DNA of 64,000 bases from Lasioglossum baleicum (taxonomy: Eukaryota; Arthropoda; Insecta; Hymenoptera; Halictidae), in contig NC_134942.1 of NCBI RefSeq assembly GCF_051020765.1, positions 3,038,001 through 3,102,000 of the forward strand, given 5' to 3'. A program made the position numbers and the translations under genes. Numbering within the stretch: position 1 is the stretch's first letter; the number at the start of each line of letters is the position of its first letter. The notes under the pieces are model-generated. The model was given only the letters and a program-made list of their open reading frames with translations, had not been told where the DNA came from and did no database searches. This document shows positions 23,680 to 36,013 of this stretch, in pieces.

Positions 23680-23894
23680 CCCCTCGCCGTATTTTGACAA
23701 CCCAGACTCGTTTTTAACAAAGTCTAACAAATCTGAATATGATACGTCTCATATTGGATGAAATACAATTTGATTCGTTTGTAATCAATATTTAAGCATG
23801 CAAATAAATGTAGTTCTTTTCACTTCTACGATATTTTTGTGCGCAAAGGCGTTCTGATCACTGTAACTGTAAAGGAAATGGTACGGCAAGGGGG
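23680..23894. mobile_element. Second TTAA-type MITE family, copy 1
   Basis: The left end CCCCTCGCCGTATTTTGAC and right end GGTACGGCAAGGGG are imperfect inverted repeats; the right flank is TTAA and the left TCAA. The interior (CAAAGTCTAACAAATxTGAA, TTTTCACTTCTACGA, CTGTAACxGTA) is shared with 41978-42189. Confidence 0.7.
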
Positions 23895-24059
23895 TTAACC
23901 TGTTTACCGTTCACCTGCAACGTACAACATTTCCCCAGTATTCTTTACCGTCTTGAACATGACGCACCCACGAGGTCTGGCGCACGCCACTCACCGATCA
24001 CGTTTTGCATTCAGGTAGTCAAAGGGTTAAGGGGCCATTTGACGATATCATTATTAATT

Positions 24060-25840
24060 GTCAGAGGTTCGTGAGAGCCAGGGATGGAGGAATCTGAGGG
24101 GAAACAAAGGCGGCAGTCCCCGGGCAAAGGAGTCGCAGCGACGATGACGACGATGGTCGGGGCGACGGCGGCTGCTCGAAGGAAAAGAGAAAGAGAGAGT
24201 GAGAGAGAGCCCAGAGGGCCGGGAATTGAAAAGCCTTTGAAACCTCGTGTTCCCGGGGAACGACTGTGAAACTGAAGCTTTTTGGACCCTCGGATGCTTC
24301 GGCTAATTGATCGTGATTGAAGCTGAAGCGTAAGAGGGCAAACAGAAGGATGCGGTCAACTCCGTTGACGTCTAGTTCTCCGTTTAGTATCTAGGATTTT
24401 GCGAAAGAAGATGATGAGAGCTTAATGAAAAAAGGGGTGAGAGCTTCTTTTCTCAAACCTACAGGATGTCTAATACAGGAAGTCCAGCAGACTGTGACTG
24501 GAACCTTTTTAATCGACCAGGTGTTCCTTTTCCCGATTTATCCCGTGCGACGAAGTTTCCTTCAGTCGGGGAAGGGCAAGGGAAATTGCGAAGAGGACTG
24601 TGCCAAATTCATTAGATTTATTTGAACTTTGTGCGGTTCATATTACAATATCTGCTGTACCAAATATATTTAATTATTTAAAGCATCTTTATCATTTCAA
24701 TGAATGTAAAGTCAAAAGCTGGTACCGCTCTTATTTAATTTCATTGAAACGCATCAAGTTGAACTTAAATGGACTTAGATCACTTTCAAAATAAACGGCT
24801 TGTTTAATTGATTAGAGAAATTTAGCAACATTGTTGTGTGAGTGTGTAGTGAGATGGTCCTGCGAGCTTGGGAACCTTCGGAGATAATTTTCGGACTCTG
24901 CTTAGACGCGCTTAAGAGGACTGATTCGCATTTGCGCAATTTAATGGACTCCGACCAGTTCGCTACGCTCGACTGACTCTAGTAAATTTGGCGAACTTTG
25001 AGAATTCAGTCCGGCAGTCCAGGAATTCGCGAAATCGCGCCACAGCCTCGCCGTAATCTGGAATTAAAAGAAGTTTCGCAACCTGTTCCGGTTGCCCCGG
25101 CTTGGCTCCGGTTGTCTCTTGGAAAAAATTTCTCCGCTGGTCGAACTTTCGCCCGGCTGGACAGGTTTTTTTTCGACACGTGTAAAGTTTATAAACACGA
25201 GCGCAAACTCCCGCGAAGTTGCGGACGACGCGTGTCGCGAAGTTTGGCAAGCCTGGCACGCCTGGAAATTCGAATCAGCCCGGGAAACTTGGGCACACAA
25301 CGTACACCACCAAATTTGCCGGCAGTGAATATGTTTGCCGCGTTTAGGCGAGTTTCGGGCACCTGGTGAAGGGTAATGCCTCGAGAAAATTTCGGGGGTG
25401 GGGGGAAGCTTTGATAGACATACTGGAAGTAATAATAATTCGACGCTCATCCTTGCTGGAAAGTTTCTGTTTCGGCGGTGACAAATTGGGCTCGAAAACT
25501 CGCGACAGACTCCGAGGGTCTTCGTGCATTCATGGCAAATGCGAATGTAAGACGATGCTGATGTCCTTGAATTCAATTTGATTCGATTTGTAATTTATCT
25601 TCGCGGAGGCTACAATTTTTTCAGACGAATTCGCAATTGTGTTGTAAAATCCATTAATATCTTTCCACATTAACGTTTTGTTCCATGTTACGTACAATGT
25701 AAATGCTCGAAGCTCATCAGCTTTGTGATGAAATGTTGCAATGCTTAAGCTGCAGATCTGTATGCAAATCACCCCTTTGCAGCGTGGTGGAAAAATTTAT
25801 TTCACGGTTCAAAAGACCGCCTGATAATCTTCAGGATCCT
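24060..25840. other. Intronic stretch with CpG-rich, stop-poor block
   Basis: Around 24960-25580 both strands carry several overlapping open frames (up to 170 codons on the minus strand). Their mutual overlap and lack of domain features argue against genes. A GA run occurs near 24181-24212. Confidence 0.45.
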
Positions 25841-25844
25841 GCCG

Positions 25845-26340
25845 CGCAGTGAAGTGAAGCATCGAGCTCAAACGAGGCTTAGAAGCTTCAATGGGCTTCT
25901 ATGATGGAATTGAGGATCGAATGTGCTTCATAGAAGCTGGGTAACAATTGGTATCCGAGCATAAATTCTCAGTGTGTCCCAGCCTATTGCTGACATTGCG
26001 AATCGTATGATCTTCATTGTGGAAATGCAGTTTCCTTGAATTTTGAAGTGATCATAGCTCAAACGAGTCATTAAAAACTTCTGCGACTTCGCAAATATGA
26101 TTGTCTGTATAAAATTCACGTGTTATTGAGCTCTTATAAAGAATAAATAATCTGCGGGGTATATCGAAGAGCACTGAAGACAAATATAGATCGAATGAGC
26201 TACCCAGAGCTTCTGCGATTTCGCAAATATTGCGAATATGATTTTCTGTATAAAGTTCCCTTGAATTTTCACGAAGAATTGAGTGAAGTGAAATATCGAG
26301 CTCAAACGATCCTCCAGGAACTTCCGCGTTCCTCGAAAAT
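25845..26340. repeat. Degenerate tandem repeat, about 150-bp period
   Basis: Segments near 25845, 26033, 26185 and 26285 share 'GAGCTCAAACGA', 'ACTTCTGCGAYTTCGCAAATA' (in parts) and 'TTCTGTATAAARTTC'. Peptides read from the minus strand repeat accordingly, reflecting the DNA repeat and not a protein gene. Confidence 0.55.
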
Positions 26341-26349
26341 CGGATTGAA

Positions 26350-27985
26350 TGTTGGATCCAGTGCATTGAAGATCGGCAAGTCCGTCTTGTCGATCTATTG
26401 GCGGCGGGTCCCGAATTTTCGACGCGTCGCATTTGATTCCGCAACTTCCAGCAATTCCGCAAATCCTCGGTACTTCATGGACTTCCCTCCGATCGAAACT
26501 AGTTCGCTTGATCGGTTTGGCGAACCCGATCGACTTACTAAATCCGTCCGACCAGGCCCCACGGAAATCTGATTAATATCGCGGATTCGACAGCGCTTCG
26601 TAAACGTCGCGAATGTAGTGAAACACCTGATGGGAACTTCGTGAATTCGGTTAATTTGCCGAAGCAAAATAACAACTCGGTGGTTGGGGGGAGGGGGAAA
26701 CTCGTTTGCGGAGCTCGGTCGTTGATATTATACCGCTTCGCTGGAAATTGAATAATTGCGTGCAAATTTTCGTGCACGCGATCCGGCTTACCGTCGAGTG
26801 TCCTTTCCTCGGAAACGGTAAACTGTTGCGGATTTCTGCAGACCGTTAACACTTTGACATTTAACGTAAAAGAAAAAATCATCTCAGCGTTGCTGAAACT
26901 TGCGTGTATTTAACACGATAAATGTGAATTTTCAATTTTTGCTTAATTGCACAAATGTGCCAGTTGTGCGCAGGTGACATTTTTAGCTTTGTAAACGATC
27001 ACTGGGATTCTATATAATCCTTTATTAAGCCATTTACGAGAAATTAATTAATTCGATGAACCTTTTGGGCACCCTTCAGGATCACTGAAAATCTGAATAA
27101 ACACATTCTTGTAATTTCTATGAAGTAATCAAGCTCAATGGTCAATTTTCCTGTTCCCTAGAGCTAGTATTAATACCGCCCTGTAGTGTGCCGGAGTTTA
27201 TTGAAATTGCTGTTCAGAATCCCGTAAACGCGCGCAGGAACATCACGTAACGAATAAAGGGGCAGCAATGAAGGGAAGAAAGCAATCGAGGACGGAAAGA
27301 CAAAGACAATAGAGCGCAAACTGGCGAATTCTGCGCGCTTAGCACCCGGAAACATCCCGTAAACACGTTAGGGTGGTCGGGGGATGTTGGCGAAGGCAAA
27401 ACGGCATCAGCAATTAGCCTGATGAGCCGTCATTCGGCATGCAAACACGCTGGCGAGCGGACTATTACCGTTCGAACCGGTTGCACAAGCGAATCTAAAG
27501 ATTCGAGGACTCGATTGCCCGTTTGCAAACGGTGATCAGGGACGTCGGGGGACGTCCGGAGGTTTCTTGTTGCTTGCGGGACGTTCTGCGGCCATGGCGA
27601 GCGAGTCAGTAATGGCCTGGAAAGGAGAGTCTTTTCCGCGGAACTTTCATCACCGGAACCATTGCGGCGAGATAGCCCCCGCGCGTCTATGAAGCAGAAA
27701 CCCGGGCTAAAAACGGCGAATTCGCGGCCGAGGCTCGCGTCGAGAAAACACCATCTTGCCCCGAGGAAATACCGTGTGCCCCCTGGGGCAATAATGTCCA
27801 CCGACGCGAGCTAGACGAGCGTTTTTCGATGTGCTCGCAGAAATACGCTCCTGATGGCTCGGGGCGTTTCACCTTGATAACGTTACGCTGTCCGATGTTT
27901 TAAGTAGTCGACTCTGACGACTGCAATCAACTGTTTTATGGAGTCAGAAGTCGTTTAGGTGCGCGAATTAAGTTCAGATACGGTA
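26350..27985. other. Intronic stretch without recognised features
   Basis: CpG-rich blocks at 26380-26720 and 27430-27900 yield overlapping open frames without domain signatures. Confidence 0.4.
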
Positions 27986-27994
27986 CGTCATTAT

Positions 27995-28195
27995 TAGACT
28001 GCGGATTTTATGCATTTATGACAAAAATTGGTACGTACCATTTAAAACAGTGGAGGTATTAAAAAGATTTAAGGCCACCAGTGTAATAGTTCCACCTTAA
28101 CAAGATAATCAAGAGAAGAATGAAATTTTTATTTGGCTCCTGTGTCTTGCAATCAAACCAAACATTTTTTATTTTGCATAAAGATCCGCAGTCTA
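27995..28195. mobile_element. hAT-like MITE, 201 bp, perfect 8-bp target duplication
   Basis: Ends TAGACTGCGGATTTTATGCA and TGCATAAAGATCCGCAGTCTA (quoted end spans 28175-28195) are inverted repeats. The flanking direct repeat GTCATTAT occupies 27987-27994 and 28196-28203 and fits nTnnnnAn. The interior (GGAGGTATTAAAAAGATTTA) is nearly identical to the copy at 29079. Confidence 0.9.
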
Positions 28196-28209
28196 GTCAT
28201 TATTGTGGT

Positions 28210-29070
28210 TTCTCTTGATGAATTTTTAAATGGCACGGTAATTAAGTAAGCCTCATTCGTTTCACTCGTATTTAAACTATAAATTTGAGGCTCTTTAGAC
28301 TACCTGATTATTTTTCTAATTATGTAAATGATTTGTAAATGTTTTGCCAGACGATAGTCCTCGTTAGAAACCACAACTCTTGTCCGGAAAGATTTTTCCT
28401 ATCCCTTAAAATACTTACCTACATGTAATTTTTTGAATGTCCCAGTTTGGGATTAGTCCTCGTAAAAATAGCCTGCAGTGTCTGACCAAAAGTAACTGAT
28501 TCTACTGATTGCGAATATACTAGGGCAGGCGAACCCTATAAATTTTTAAATTCGTATCAAACTCGAATAAATATATTAATTAGTCGAATTGTGAGCAAAA
28601 GCAAATGATTGAAAATGTAAATAAAATACATTGGAATTGATTAGAAAAATCAGTGTCGAGAGTGAATGAATTGATTAAACATAACAAATGGACGCAACAA
28701 ATAAAGTATGGATGCAACAGTTCAGGAGTTGAACCGGCTGGCCTCGCGATGGACATGTTAATTTGATAGGTAATAATTGATCGACATTTGTGGTCTTGGG
28801 GGCTCGATGTAACTCTTTGCACAAGGCACTCTCGCGTTACTGCCGTTTAATTACTGCCGTTACATGGCATTTATGCTGTCATTCTGCTCGTTCCGATCCA
28901 GCTACGTTTGCGCCGATAAACGTGTAATTCCCCGGTGGATAGTGGCCTTTGTAAACAATCTAGGTGTCCTGTCATTTGCACTCGAGCAACTGTGGGAGAT
29001 ACGTAATTTCAATGCCGGCAAACTGCTAATTGACAATATTATTATACAAATTACACGGTACCGAACCTTG
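28210..29070. other. Intronic stretch without recognised features
   Basis: AT-rich. The open frame at 28864-29259 (plus) runs into the MITE at 29079 and is not considered a gene. Confidence 0.45.
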
Positions 29071-29078
29071 GTGATTAC

Positions 29079-29247
29079 TAGACCGCGGATTTTATGCATT
29101 TATGACAAAAATGGGTACGTACAATTTAAAACAGTGGAGGTATTAAAAAGATTTAAGGGCATCAGTGTATTCATTCAAGAAAGAAATTTCTATCTGACTC
29201 CTGTGTCTGACAATCATTTTTTATTTTGCATAAAGACCCGCAGTCTA
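29079..29247. mobile_element. hAT-like MITE, 169 bp, perfect 8-bp target duplication
   Basis: Ends TAGACCGCGGATTTTATGCA and GCATAAAGACCCGCAGTCTA. The flanking direct repeat GTGATTAC (29071-29078, 29248-29255) fits nTnnnnAn. It is about 30 bp shorter than its sister at 27995, through internal loss. Confidence 0.9.
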
Positions 29248-29622
29248 GTGATTACATAATATAATGAAACTGTTACACTGCGAAGCTTCTTCGAATATTA
29301 GCAATAAGTGTAAAATCATTTTCGACGTGATGTAATAGTGAATACAGTGCGCAATTTGATTGGATAATAAAACAGATAGCCCTATGAAAAGAACAAATCT
29401 TCAGGATATAATAAATAATTTTACTAAAGAATAGAACAGATTCTCTCATAGCCAAGTAGTATTCTCTGTAAAAGTAAAACACTGCAATTTGAGGAAATAG
29501 AAATCGTTTTAAACGAGCTAATATGTGGGATCAAAGTCGAAGAAATAATTCTCACTAATCCCGAAATTGTCAAATTTGTCAGAGAAAAGTAGTTATGGCT
29601 AGCAGGGACGAAAAATAACAAT

Positions 29623-29785
29623 TATAAAATTTTCTACTATAAAAATCATTAATAAAAAGTTGATTATTATTGAAATGTAAAATAATCTACACAAAATATA
29701 AAGAAAAAAATTCGAAGAACAAATTTATTAAAACATATCGATTTTTATATTATACTTTTTGGTAACAAATTACAGTTATTAGTGT
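29623..29785. repeat. Dispersed repeat, copy 2 (partner at 19292)
   Basis: It runs parallel to 19292-19446 in the same orientation, including TGATTATTATTGAAATGTAA and 'CACAAAATATAAAGAAAAA'. Confidence 0.7.
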
Positions 29786-29799
29786 CCAAAGATTGGATC

Positions 29800-30640
29800 C
29801 TCCTCGATAATAACCGTTATCGATGAAGAAAAACTGTTATGGTCCCTGATCACTATCAATTGTCGGACACGTCCACCAACGACCGTACAAAAAGCGATGT
29901 AAAAACAACTTCACAAGTGTAGTAAAAGGGAGGAAGCGTCTCGTGGTACAATATCGACTAACAACATGTAATTTACTTCGGACACGTGGTTAGCAGACAG
30001 AATTGTCAGAAACACATTCAACAGGCACAGAAAGTAGAGCGAACTGCGTGAAAGCATGACGTTTTCATAAAACACACGAGCGATATCCGTTAAAGCGCCA
30101 CAATAGGGGAGGAAAAGAAAATGGGATGGAATAATGTGAACCGAGACAGAACTAGATAGCGTCAAACATGACCGAACATATTTCTACACGTGAGCGTAGA
30201 ACACATCTGGTTTGAGTGTACTCGACCTAATTAGTTGGAAAGCGTCTGTTTTAGTAATTATGGCTTGTAATTACATTCTGAAGTGGAAATTATAAAGTAA
30301 AGTAGCCGGGAAGAGTATTGGTTTAATGTTCAGTAGTTTTCCGAAGGACTTGTCAGACGCATAACCACTGTGTGCGAGAAATTACCCTGGAAATTCATCG
30401 CGCTGGTAGAATTCCTTCCAAAATCAGAGTTTTCCCCTGTTAAATTCCCGACTAACTATGTTATCAAAAAAAAGAATCTCGATGTTATTTAAAGTGAAAG
30501 AGTAGTGGTAAATGAAAATAGTCGGACATATTCGGTAGTCAGTCTTTAAACCTCCAAAATAGGGACACAATGAAATTGATAATGAGAAAAGTACGTTCCT
30601 GGATAGCATAATTAGATTATACCGGCATAGACAGACCACA
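29800..30640. other. Intronic stretch, two weak hydrophobic open frames
   Basis: Minus-strand open frames at 29911-30165 and 30424-30639 encode hydrophobic peptides. They show no receptor or transporter motif that I can defend. Confidence 0.4.
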
Positions 30641-30647
30641 GGTTATA

Positions 30648-31162
30648 CAGTCAGCGGCAATATTAAGTGGACACCCTTAAAAATCGCATAACTTTTTAGA
30701 AATTGGTCCAAAGGAATTGAATTTTTCTAAGATGTTAGACCGGCTAGTTCGTTGGAGAATAAGTAAACAAAAATTTATTACGATTGCAATTGATAGGAAT
30801 TATACAAAATTTTTAAAAATGTTTTGTCAACTTTTTCATCTGGGCCTGTAACGATAATTTAAAAAATGCGTTTTATTTTACGTGATCATCTTTAAACGTA
30901 CGTAGCTTATTGCAATGTTGACCGATTTCGATGAAATTTTCAGTATGCATATAAGTTACAGGACCAGATGAAAAAGTTGACAAAACATCATTATTTAAAA
31001 TTTTGTATAATTCCTACTAATTCCAATCGTAATAAATTTTTGTTTACTTATTCTCTAGCGAACCTGCCGGTCTAACATCTTAAAAAAACTCAAGTCCTTT
31101 GGACCAATTTTTAAAAAGTTATGCGATTTTTAAGAGTGTCCACTTATTATAGCCGCATTGAG
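30648..31162. mobile_element. Fold-back MITE, TA-type target, about 515 bp
   Basis: The left arm starts CAGTCAGCGGCAATATTAAG and the right arm ends with an imperfect complement (CTTATTATAGCCGCATTGAG). The arms match for most of their length ('AAAAATCGCATAACTTTTTA', 'AATTGGTCCAAAGGA' and complements). TA precedes the left end; the right end is eroded, so its boundary is approximate. Confidence 0.75.
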
Positions 31163-31171
31163 AACCAAGTG

Positions 31172-31390
31172 GTCAATAGGATTTCCAATAATTATGCTGT
31201 ACCAAAAGAGCGCATAGAAATTTTCTTTTACAATTACAATCTTAAATAAAAGTACTAGATGACGTTATCGAGGGTGACTTGTTACTTCACAATGGAAATT
31301 GCTGTCACTGTTGAGGGCACCATTAAAAAGTGTTTAGCCATGAACCATAGATTTTTTAAAATTATGCAATAATCACCGATCGGTACTGTG
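31172..31390 (-). mobile_element. Inverted, truncated copy of the TTAA (piggyBac-like) MITE
   Basis: Read on the minus strand it begins CACAGTACCGATCGG directly after TTAA (31391-31394) and follows the 13684 copy to AAATCCTATTG, where it stops. It abuts the fold-back element ending near 31162. Confidence 0.75.
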
Positions 31391-31399
31391 TTAAATTCA

Positions 31400-33945
31400 G
31401 TATCCGAGTTTCGATTTAGCTCGAGAGAAGCCGGATGGCATTATCAATGTTCCACTATATCGACTCTTAATTGACAAGTATTACGAGGTTTCAAATAAAG
31501 TTGATCACTTTGCTACGGAAGTATTCTTAGTCCGCTAATTCCAGCGTTAAATCGGGATCGTTCCGCGCGATGTTTCAGCCGGAAGGAGATAAATCGCATC
31601 GTCGCTGAAAAATTCCAATAGACGGGGGCAATCGTTCTCAATTCAGCGCGCGAGGAGAAAACAACGGAATTAATTTCAGCTCGTCGGGTTCGGGAAAAAT
31701 AAGCGCGAATGCGCGTTCTTTCGAGGATCGTGATTAAATGAAGCTGATTAAGGGCGCGGGTCCGAGGGCCCTGTTTCCTTTTTAAGAGGGTTCGTTTCAA
31801 AGCGTTGCCTGTCGACGGACGTTTTTATATAAGCGATATAGCTATCGCTCATTATCTTAACGAAGTTCCTTTGCGCAATTAAAATCTTAATTATTATTAT
31901 CGTCGCGCGCTCGAGTGAGTGAGCGCAGAGGGACTGAGAGAGAGTGAAAATGAGAGAGAAAGAGAGCGCTGGGCTGCGTTTTCGCGCTGCGGTTCGTTGT
32001 AATTAATTCTCCGGAGTAGCAACGGGCCATCGCACCGTCGGGATTGCAAAATACGCGGGAGGCGTTGTTGAAACAACTCGCGAAAGCGCTGCGCGAATTG
32101 TCGGCGCTATCTCACCTTCCAGATAAATACGCCACACGTCTTTGTGTTATTGTTAGCATTCTCCTAGCTCGCAAAATGCCGGGGAAACGCGGAGACTGCG
32201 ATCAGGCTCTGCGGACGCTTTCCTGTAGATTTTCGCTAGATAACCAGCCGAATCAACTGGTACTTTGCTTCGTTGTTCTCCGAGTTTTTGCTAACCCTTC
32301 ATAAAATTGATTAAATCAAAAATTTAAATTAATATAAAATTCCTTTTTTTCGTAAATTCATGCATGCGATGAACCGTCCGCGAATGGTCAGACTCGCACT
32401 CCAAAAAACATTACAAAGGGAGCGAATGGCTTTTGGTGAAACGTAAAAATGATTTTGACGATACAAAGAGGTATACATTTAATTTAAAATAACGGAATAA
32501 AAAGTCTTGAAGTTACCATTTAACTAGTAATTATAAATGTACTCGGGCCAGTCGAGCTTCAATCCATAAATTATTTATGCATGTATTCTGTCTGACTCCG
32601 GAAATTCCGTATGTTCATAAATGCTCATTGTAAGCGGTATTTTTAATTTAATGTTACCTATGGTTCCCTTCGGTGCATAATTATTGCAGCATTTCAGCCG
32701 GCCGAAACGTCAAAATATTCATTAGCAATCGTTACAATAGGAGAATAGGAATTTTGCGATACGGCCGAGTATTCAGGGGGTATTGAACACGGAAAATTCG
32801 ATATTTCACGGTAACGGGAGCCTCGATGCGAGGAGTAAACATCTCGATTGGACGTTTTCCGGGCGGATTTATAAAATCGTCGAGGCGGGCGCCGGTTTTA
32901 ACCGAACTGAAATGAACAAATAGGCCGCGGCGCGGCGCGGCGTACGGAACGCGATTGTTTTCTGCGGTTGTATAACGTTTCCCGAAGCTTTTCACCGGGC
33001 GCGCGCGCACGGTCCACGAGTTTCGACGGTCGTTAATGTAAAACATAGCAGCAATTTATTTTTCTTGCTGGCGCGCGTTTTATTTTCACGTTTTACGCGC
33101 GATATTTCAACCCGGTGGCCCGAGGATATCATCCGGCGGTGTTATTCCCTCGAGTAGAAACCTTTTTAACGGGCCGCTTTCTTTAGCTGTAACAGCCGTT
33201 TAGCCTGCGAATAATCTTCCCGACGTGTCTCGCGACACGGAAGTTAATGATACCAGCCACCCCGCACCCCCGGCGTTCGCGAGATCCATGGAACGCTCGA
33301 TCGATTAGCGTGCCGCGTTGACGCGCCGGTAATCAACCCCGTGGAGTTCTCGACCGACACAAGGGGAAAAGCAACGCATGGATAAATAAATAAACGTTTA
33401 CGAAGAACAGCAGACGTTCACACGTTCGCGCGACAAGTTAACGAAGTTCCAATTCCATCGTGCAGCCGCCGCCACTGCTTGCTGCTGCACTGGTGCGGCT
33501 CCGCTAGCCACATGTGCAACGCCGACGGTTAATGGGAGAGCTGAATGCCGGATTCCACGATAAACAAAACTTTCCTTACGTAGCCAGGCCCCCACGTCGC
33601 CGGAATTAAACGGATTATTTATAAAACTGAGCTTCCTGTCGGTTAATTAGCGGCCGCCGCTCTAACGAACCTGAAAACATTACGAAATCTGATCCACGGC
33701 CCGCATAAACGGATTAAAAAACAGATGGCCCCTGATTTTATCAAGGGTGTTTCACCGCGCTGCTAATTCTACGGTGCTTGATTCGAAAATAATTTGCTGC
33801 TTCCAGCTGCGCGCGTTCTCCATTTTTCATTTCGGGAAAAAGTTAATTTTTCACCTCAAAACAATTTATGCGTCCATCAGAAGGCAACCCTGCCACTTCT
33901 CACGAGTCTGACCATTCTTACAGACATCCTACATTCCACCAAACA
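31400..33945. other. Intronic stretch with strongly CpG-rich blocks
   Basis: GA-rich text lies at 31925-31970, CpG-rich sequence at 32040-32300, and GCGGCGCGGCGCG with GCGCGCGCGC runs at 32920-33080. Further CpG-rich sequence spans 33240-33680. These could be unmethylated regulatory sequence, but no promoter motif or exon is recognised. Confidence 0.4.
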
Positions 33946-33950
33946 ATATA

Positions 33951-34506
33951 CAGGGTGTACGTGATAATTTGGACCAGCGTTTTTCTCGTATATGGTAAAC
34001 ATTAGAAAAAGAAACCGAAGAGGAGGAAGTTATAGTATATTTTACCAGCAATATGATAGCGTGTCTACATTTTTTTTATTTGCAATATTTTTCTTAAAAT
34101 AGAGGTGACCTTCATTTTTTTTTAATGGAATGAGGTATTTTTTAATACATCAATCGATGCAGCTGGACAATTGTATCGTGCTAACAATTAGCACAATAGT
34201 AATGGTGTTTTAGAGTTATTTAAATTGAAATATCTCCTGAACTATACTAGCTTTTGGACATACATAGGTTAGTACTTTTTTATAGCGAATGTCCAGCTGC
34301 ATCGATTGATGTATTAAAAAATACCTCCTTTCATTAAAAAAAATGAAGGTCACCTCTATTTTAAGAAAAATATTACAAATAAAAAAAATGTAGATACGCT
34401 ATGATATTGCTAGTTAAACATACTATAACTTCCTCCTCTTCGGTTTTTTTTCTAATGTTTACCGTTTACGAGAAAAACGCTGGTCCAAATGATCGCGAAC
34501 ACCCTG
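33951..34506. mobile_element. Fold-back MITE with CAGGGTG ends and TA target
   Basis: Ends CAGGGTGTACGTGATAATTT and its imperfect complement ending AACACCCTG are bracketed by TA (33949-33950, 34507-34508). The arms stay complementary for over 200 bases ('GAAGAGGAGGAAGTTATAGT', 'AGGTGACCTTCATTTTTTT', 'CATCAATCGATGCAGCTGGA') around a central loop near 34190-34260. There is no coding capacity. Confidence 0.85.
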
Positions 34507-34514
34507 TATTTACT

Positions 34515-36005
34515 ATCACCTGAACCGCCTACCCTCTCATCCAGAATCACCCTGAACAATGCGCACACCCCCCCAAAGCCATCCATTCCACTTTTAATAT
34601 TTCTCGCCCACACGTCCGACCATTCCTACGGATAACTACTTGTGCCAGAATGATATTCCCATTTCGGGGCTCTACTTCAGGGCATAGCGCCCGACTCCCT
34701 TAAAAATCCAATTCGCGGGGCGATCTAGCATCCGTCAACGCCCCTCCAAAAAATAATTAACTGCGTATTCCATGCACGGCTATCCGACAATTCCTCGAGA
34801 AAACTGCTAGTCGCCTGCGGCAAGAAAGAAAGAGAGAGAGGGTGGGACTCAAGAGCAAACCAGCTTAGGAGATACCATCTCTCTGGTATCCAGTGGCCCG
34901 CGGCTCTCCACCGGAAACGCACTCTTCGGGAATGTGTCAGGGTCGTCGGTGGATATCCGCGTCACGTGCTCCCGAGGTCTCCGAGCGTATATCCATCCCG
35001 GACGTCCCCGGACGTTCCCGTGAAGGCCCGGCGAGCCGGTGTCGGATATATTCGCGTCACGTTCGCCCGGCGTCTTTGAATATACATTCATTGTGGACGG
35101 GCCGAGCGTGTACCACGAGGATTTCGTAGCTGCGTCGTCTTCGTCGTCGTCGTCGTCGTCGCAAGACGTGCATTATCGCACGCGACGCCCGCCACCAGGA
35201 TATTCCCCGACATCGCGGAAACTCGTAATCCCCGCGGCTCCCTCACTCACCCCTTTATATTCTCTCACACCCCCCAGCATCAACCCCCTTCCCTCCAGGC
35301 ATTCGCATTTCGATCACGCGCGACTTTTGCAATTAAATCTCGGACAATTGGATTTCGTCCTTGACAGACGCGGTCGGGAATCGCGCTGCGGACAGATCGA
35401 GTCGATCCTTCCGCGGTCGGAGGTGGTAACGAGTTGTTGATGTTCAGTCTTTCTGTAGCCTGATTGTTGCTGGTGTCCCTCTAGGCATCGAAAGTTCTCG
35501 AAACAGTATTCCCGAAGACAGGAGCTGTCGGACTTTTAATTATTTTCATAAATTGAAGATGACGTGCAACATTTTTGTGTAGGTGGTCTTAGGACGGATC
35601 ACCGGCGCTTCGTTATCGAGGAAATCGAGTTTGAAAATTCATAGGGTTCGCGCGCCCTATACGTATTCACAAGCAGTAGAATTGGTTGGCGTTGATCAGA
35701 CACGTCAGTCGATTCCTATTGAATGCGTAGCTCCTGAATTTTCAAACTCAATTTTCTTGGAGGAAGTAACGTCAACCGGAAAAATGATACTGTTCTTTTT
35801 TTTCAAGTAGAATTGTCCGTTGCACCGCTGTAAGATGCATTGCAGAAGCTATGTAGATGTTTATTTCTTCTGTTAATAATTGTAGCAGTGATCTTATAAC
35901 TCTGCATAGAATTTTATTAAAAAAATTCTTATCTATGATGTAGTTGCTATTTTGTATTTGCACCTATGTTGCAAGGACTTAAACAGATATGGACCACGAT
36001 GAACA
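34515..36005. other. Intronic stretch, CpG-rich in part
   Basis: Overlapping open frames at 34893-35440 lie in CpG-rich DNA and include a (TCG) run. A short inverted pair 'GAAATCGAGTTTGAAAATTC' (around 35619) and its complement near 35733 encloses about 90 bases. No gene was recognised. Confidence 0.4.
35141..35161. repeat. (TCG)7 microsatellite
   Basis: A perfect trinucleotide run. Confidence 0.9.
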
Positions 36006-36013
36006 GCAATCTT

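Noticed and set aside
24998..25576. Overlapping open frames of up to 170 codons on both strands
   Set aside because: Several frames are open at once in one CpG-rich block, which is expected by chance there; no peptide resembles a family I know.
26052..26462. Minus-strand open frame with repeated peptide motifs
   Set aside because: The repeated peptides reflect a degenerate DNA tandem repeat; frames are not consistent from unit to unit.
29911..30639. Two hydrophobic minus-strand open frames considered as chemoreceptor remnants
   Set aside because: No conserved receptor motif, too short, and the resemblance between them is weak at DNA level.
32920..33080. CpG-dense block considered as a promoter
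   Set aside because: No initiator, TATA, downstream exon or transcript evidence can be seen; many similar CpG-rich blocks occur through the window.
35619..35760. Inverted pair around GAAATCGAGTTTGAAAATTC considered as a MITE
   Set aside because: The arms are short, and neither terminal motif nor target duplication was found.
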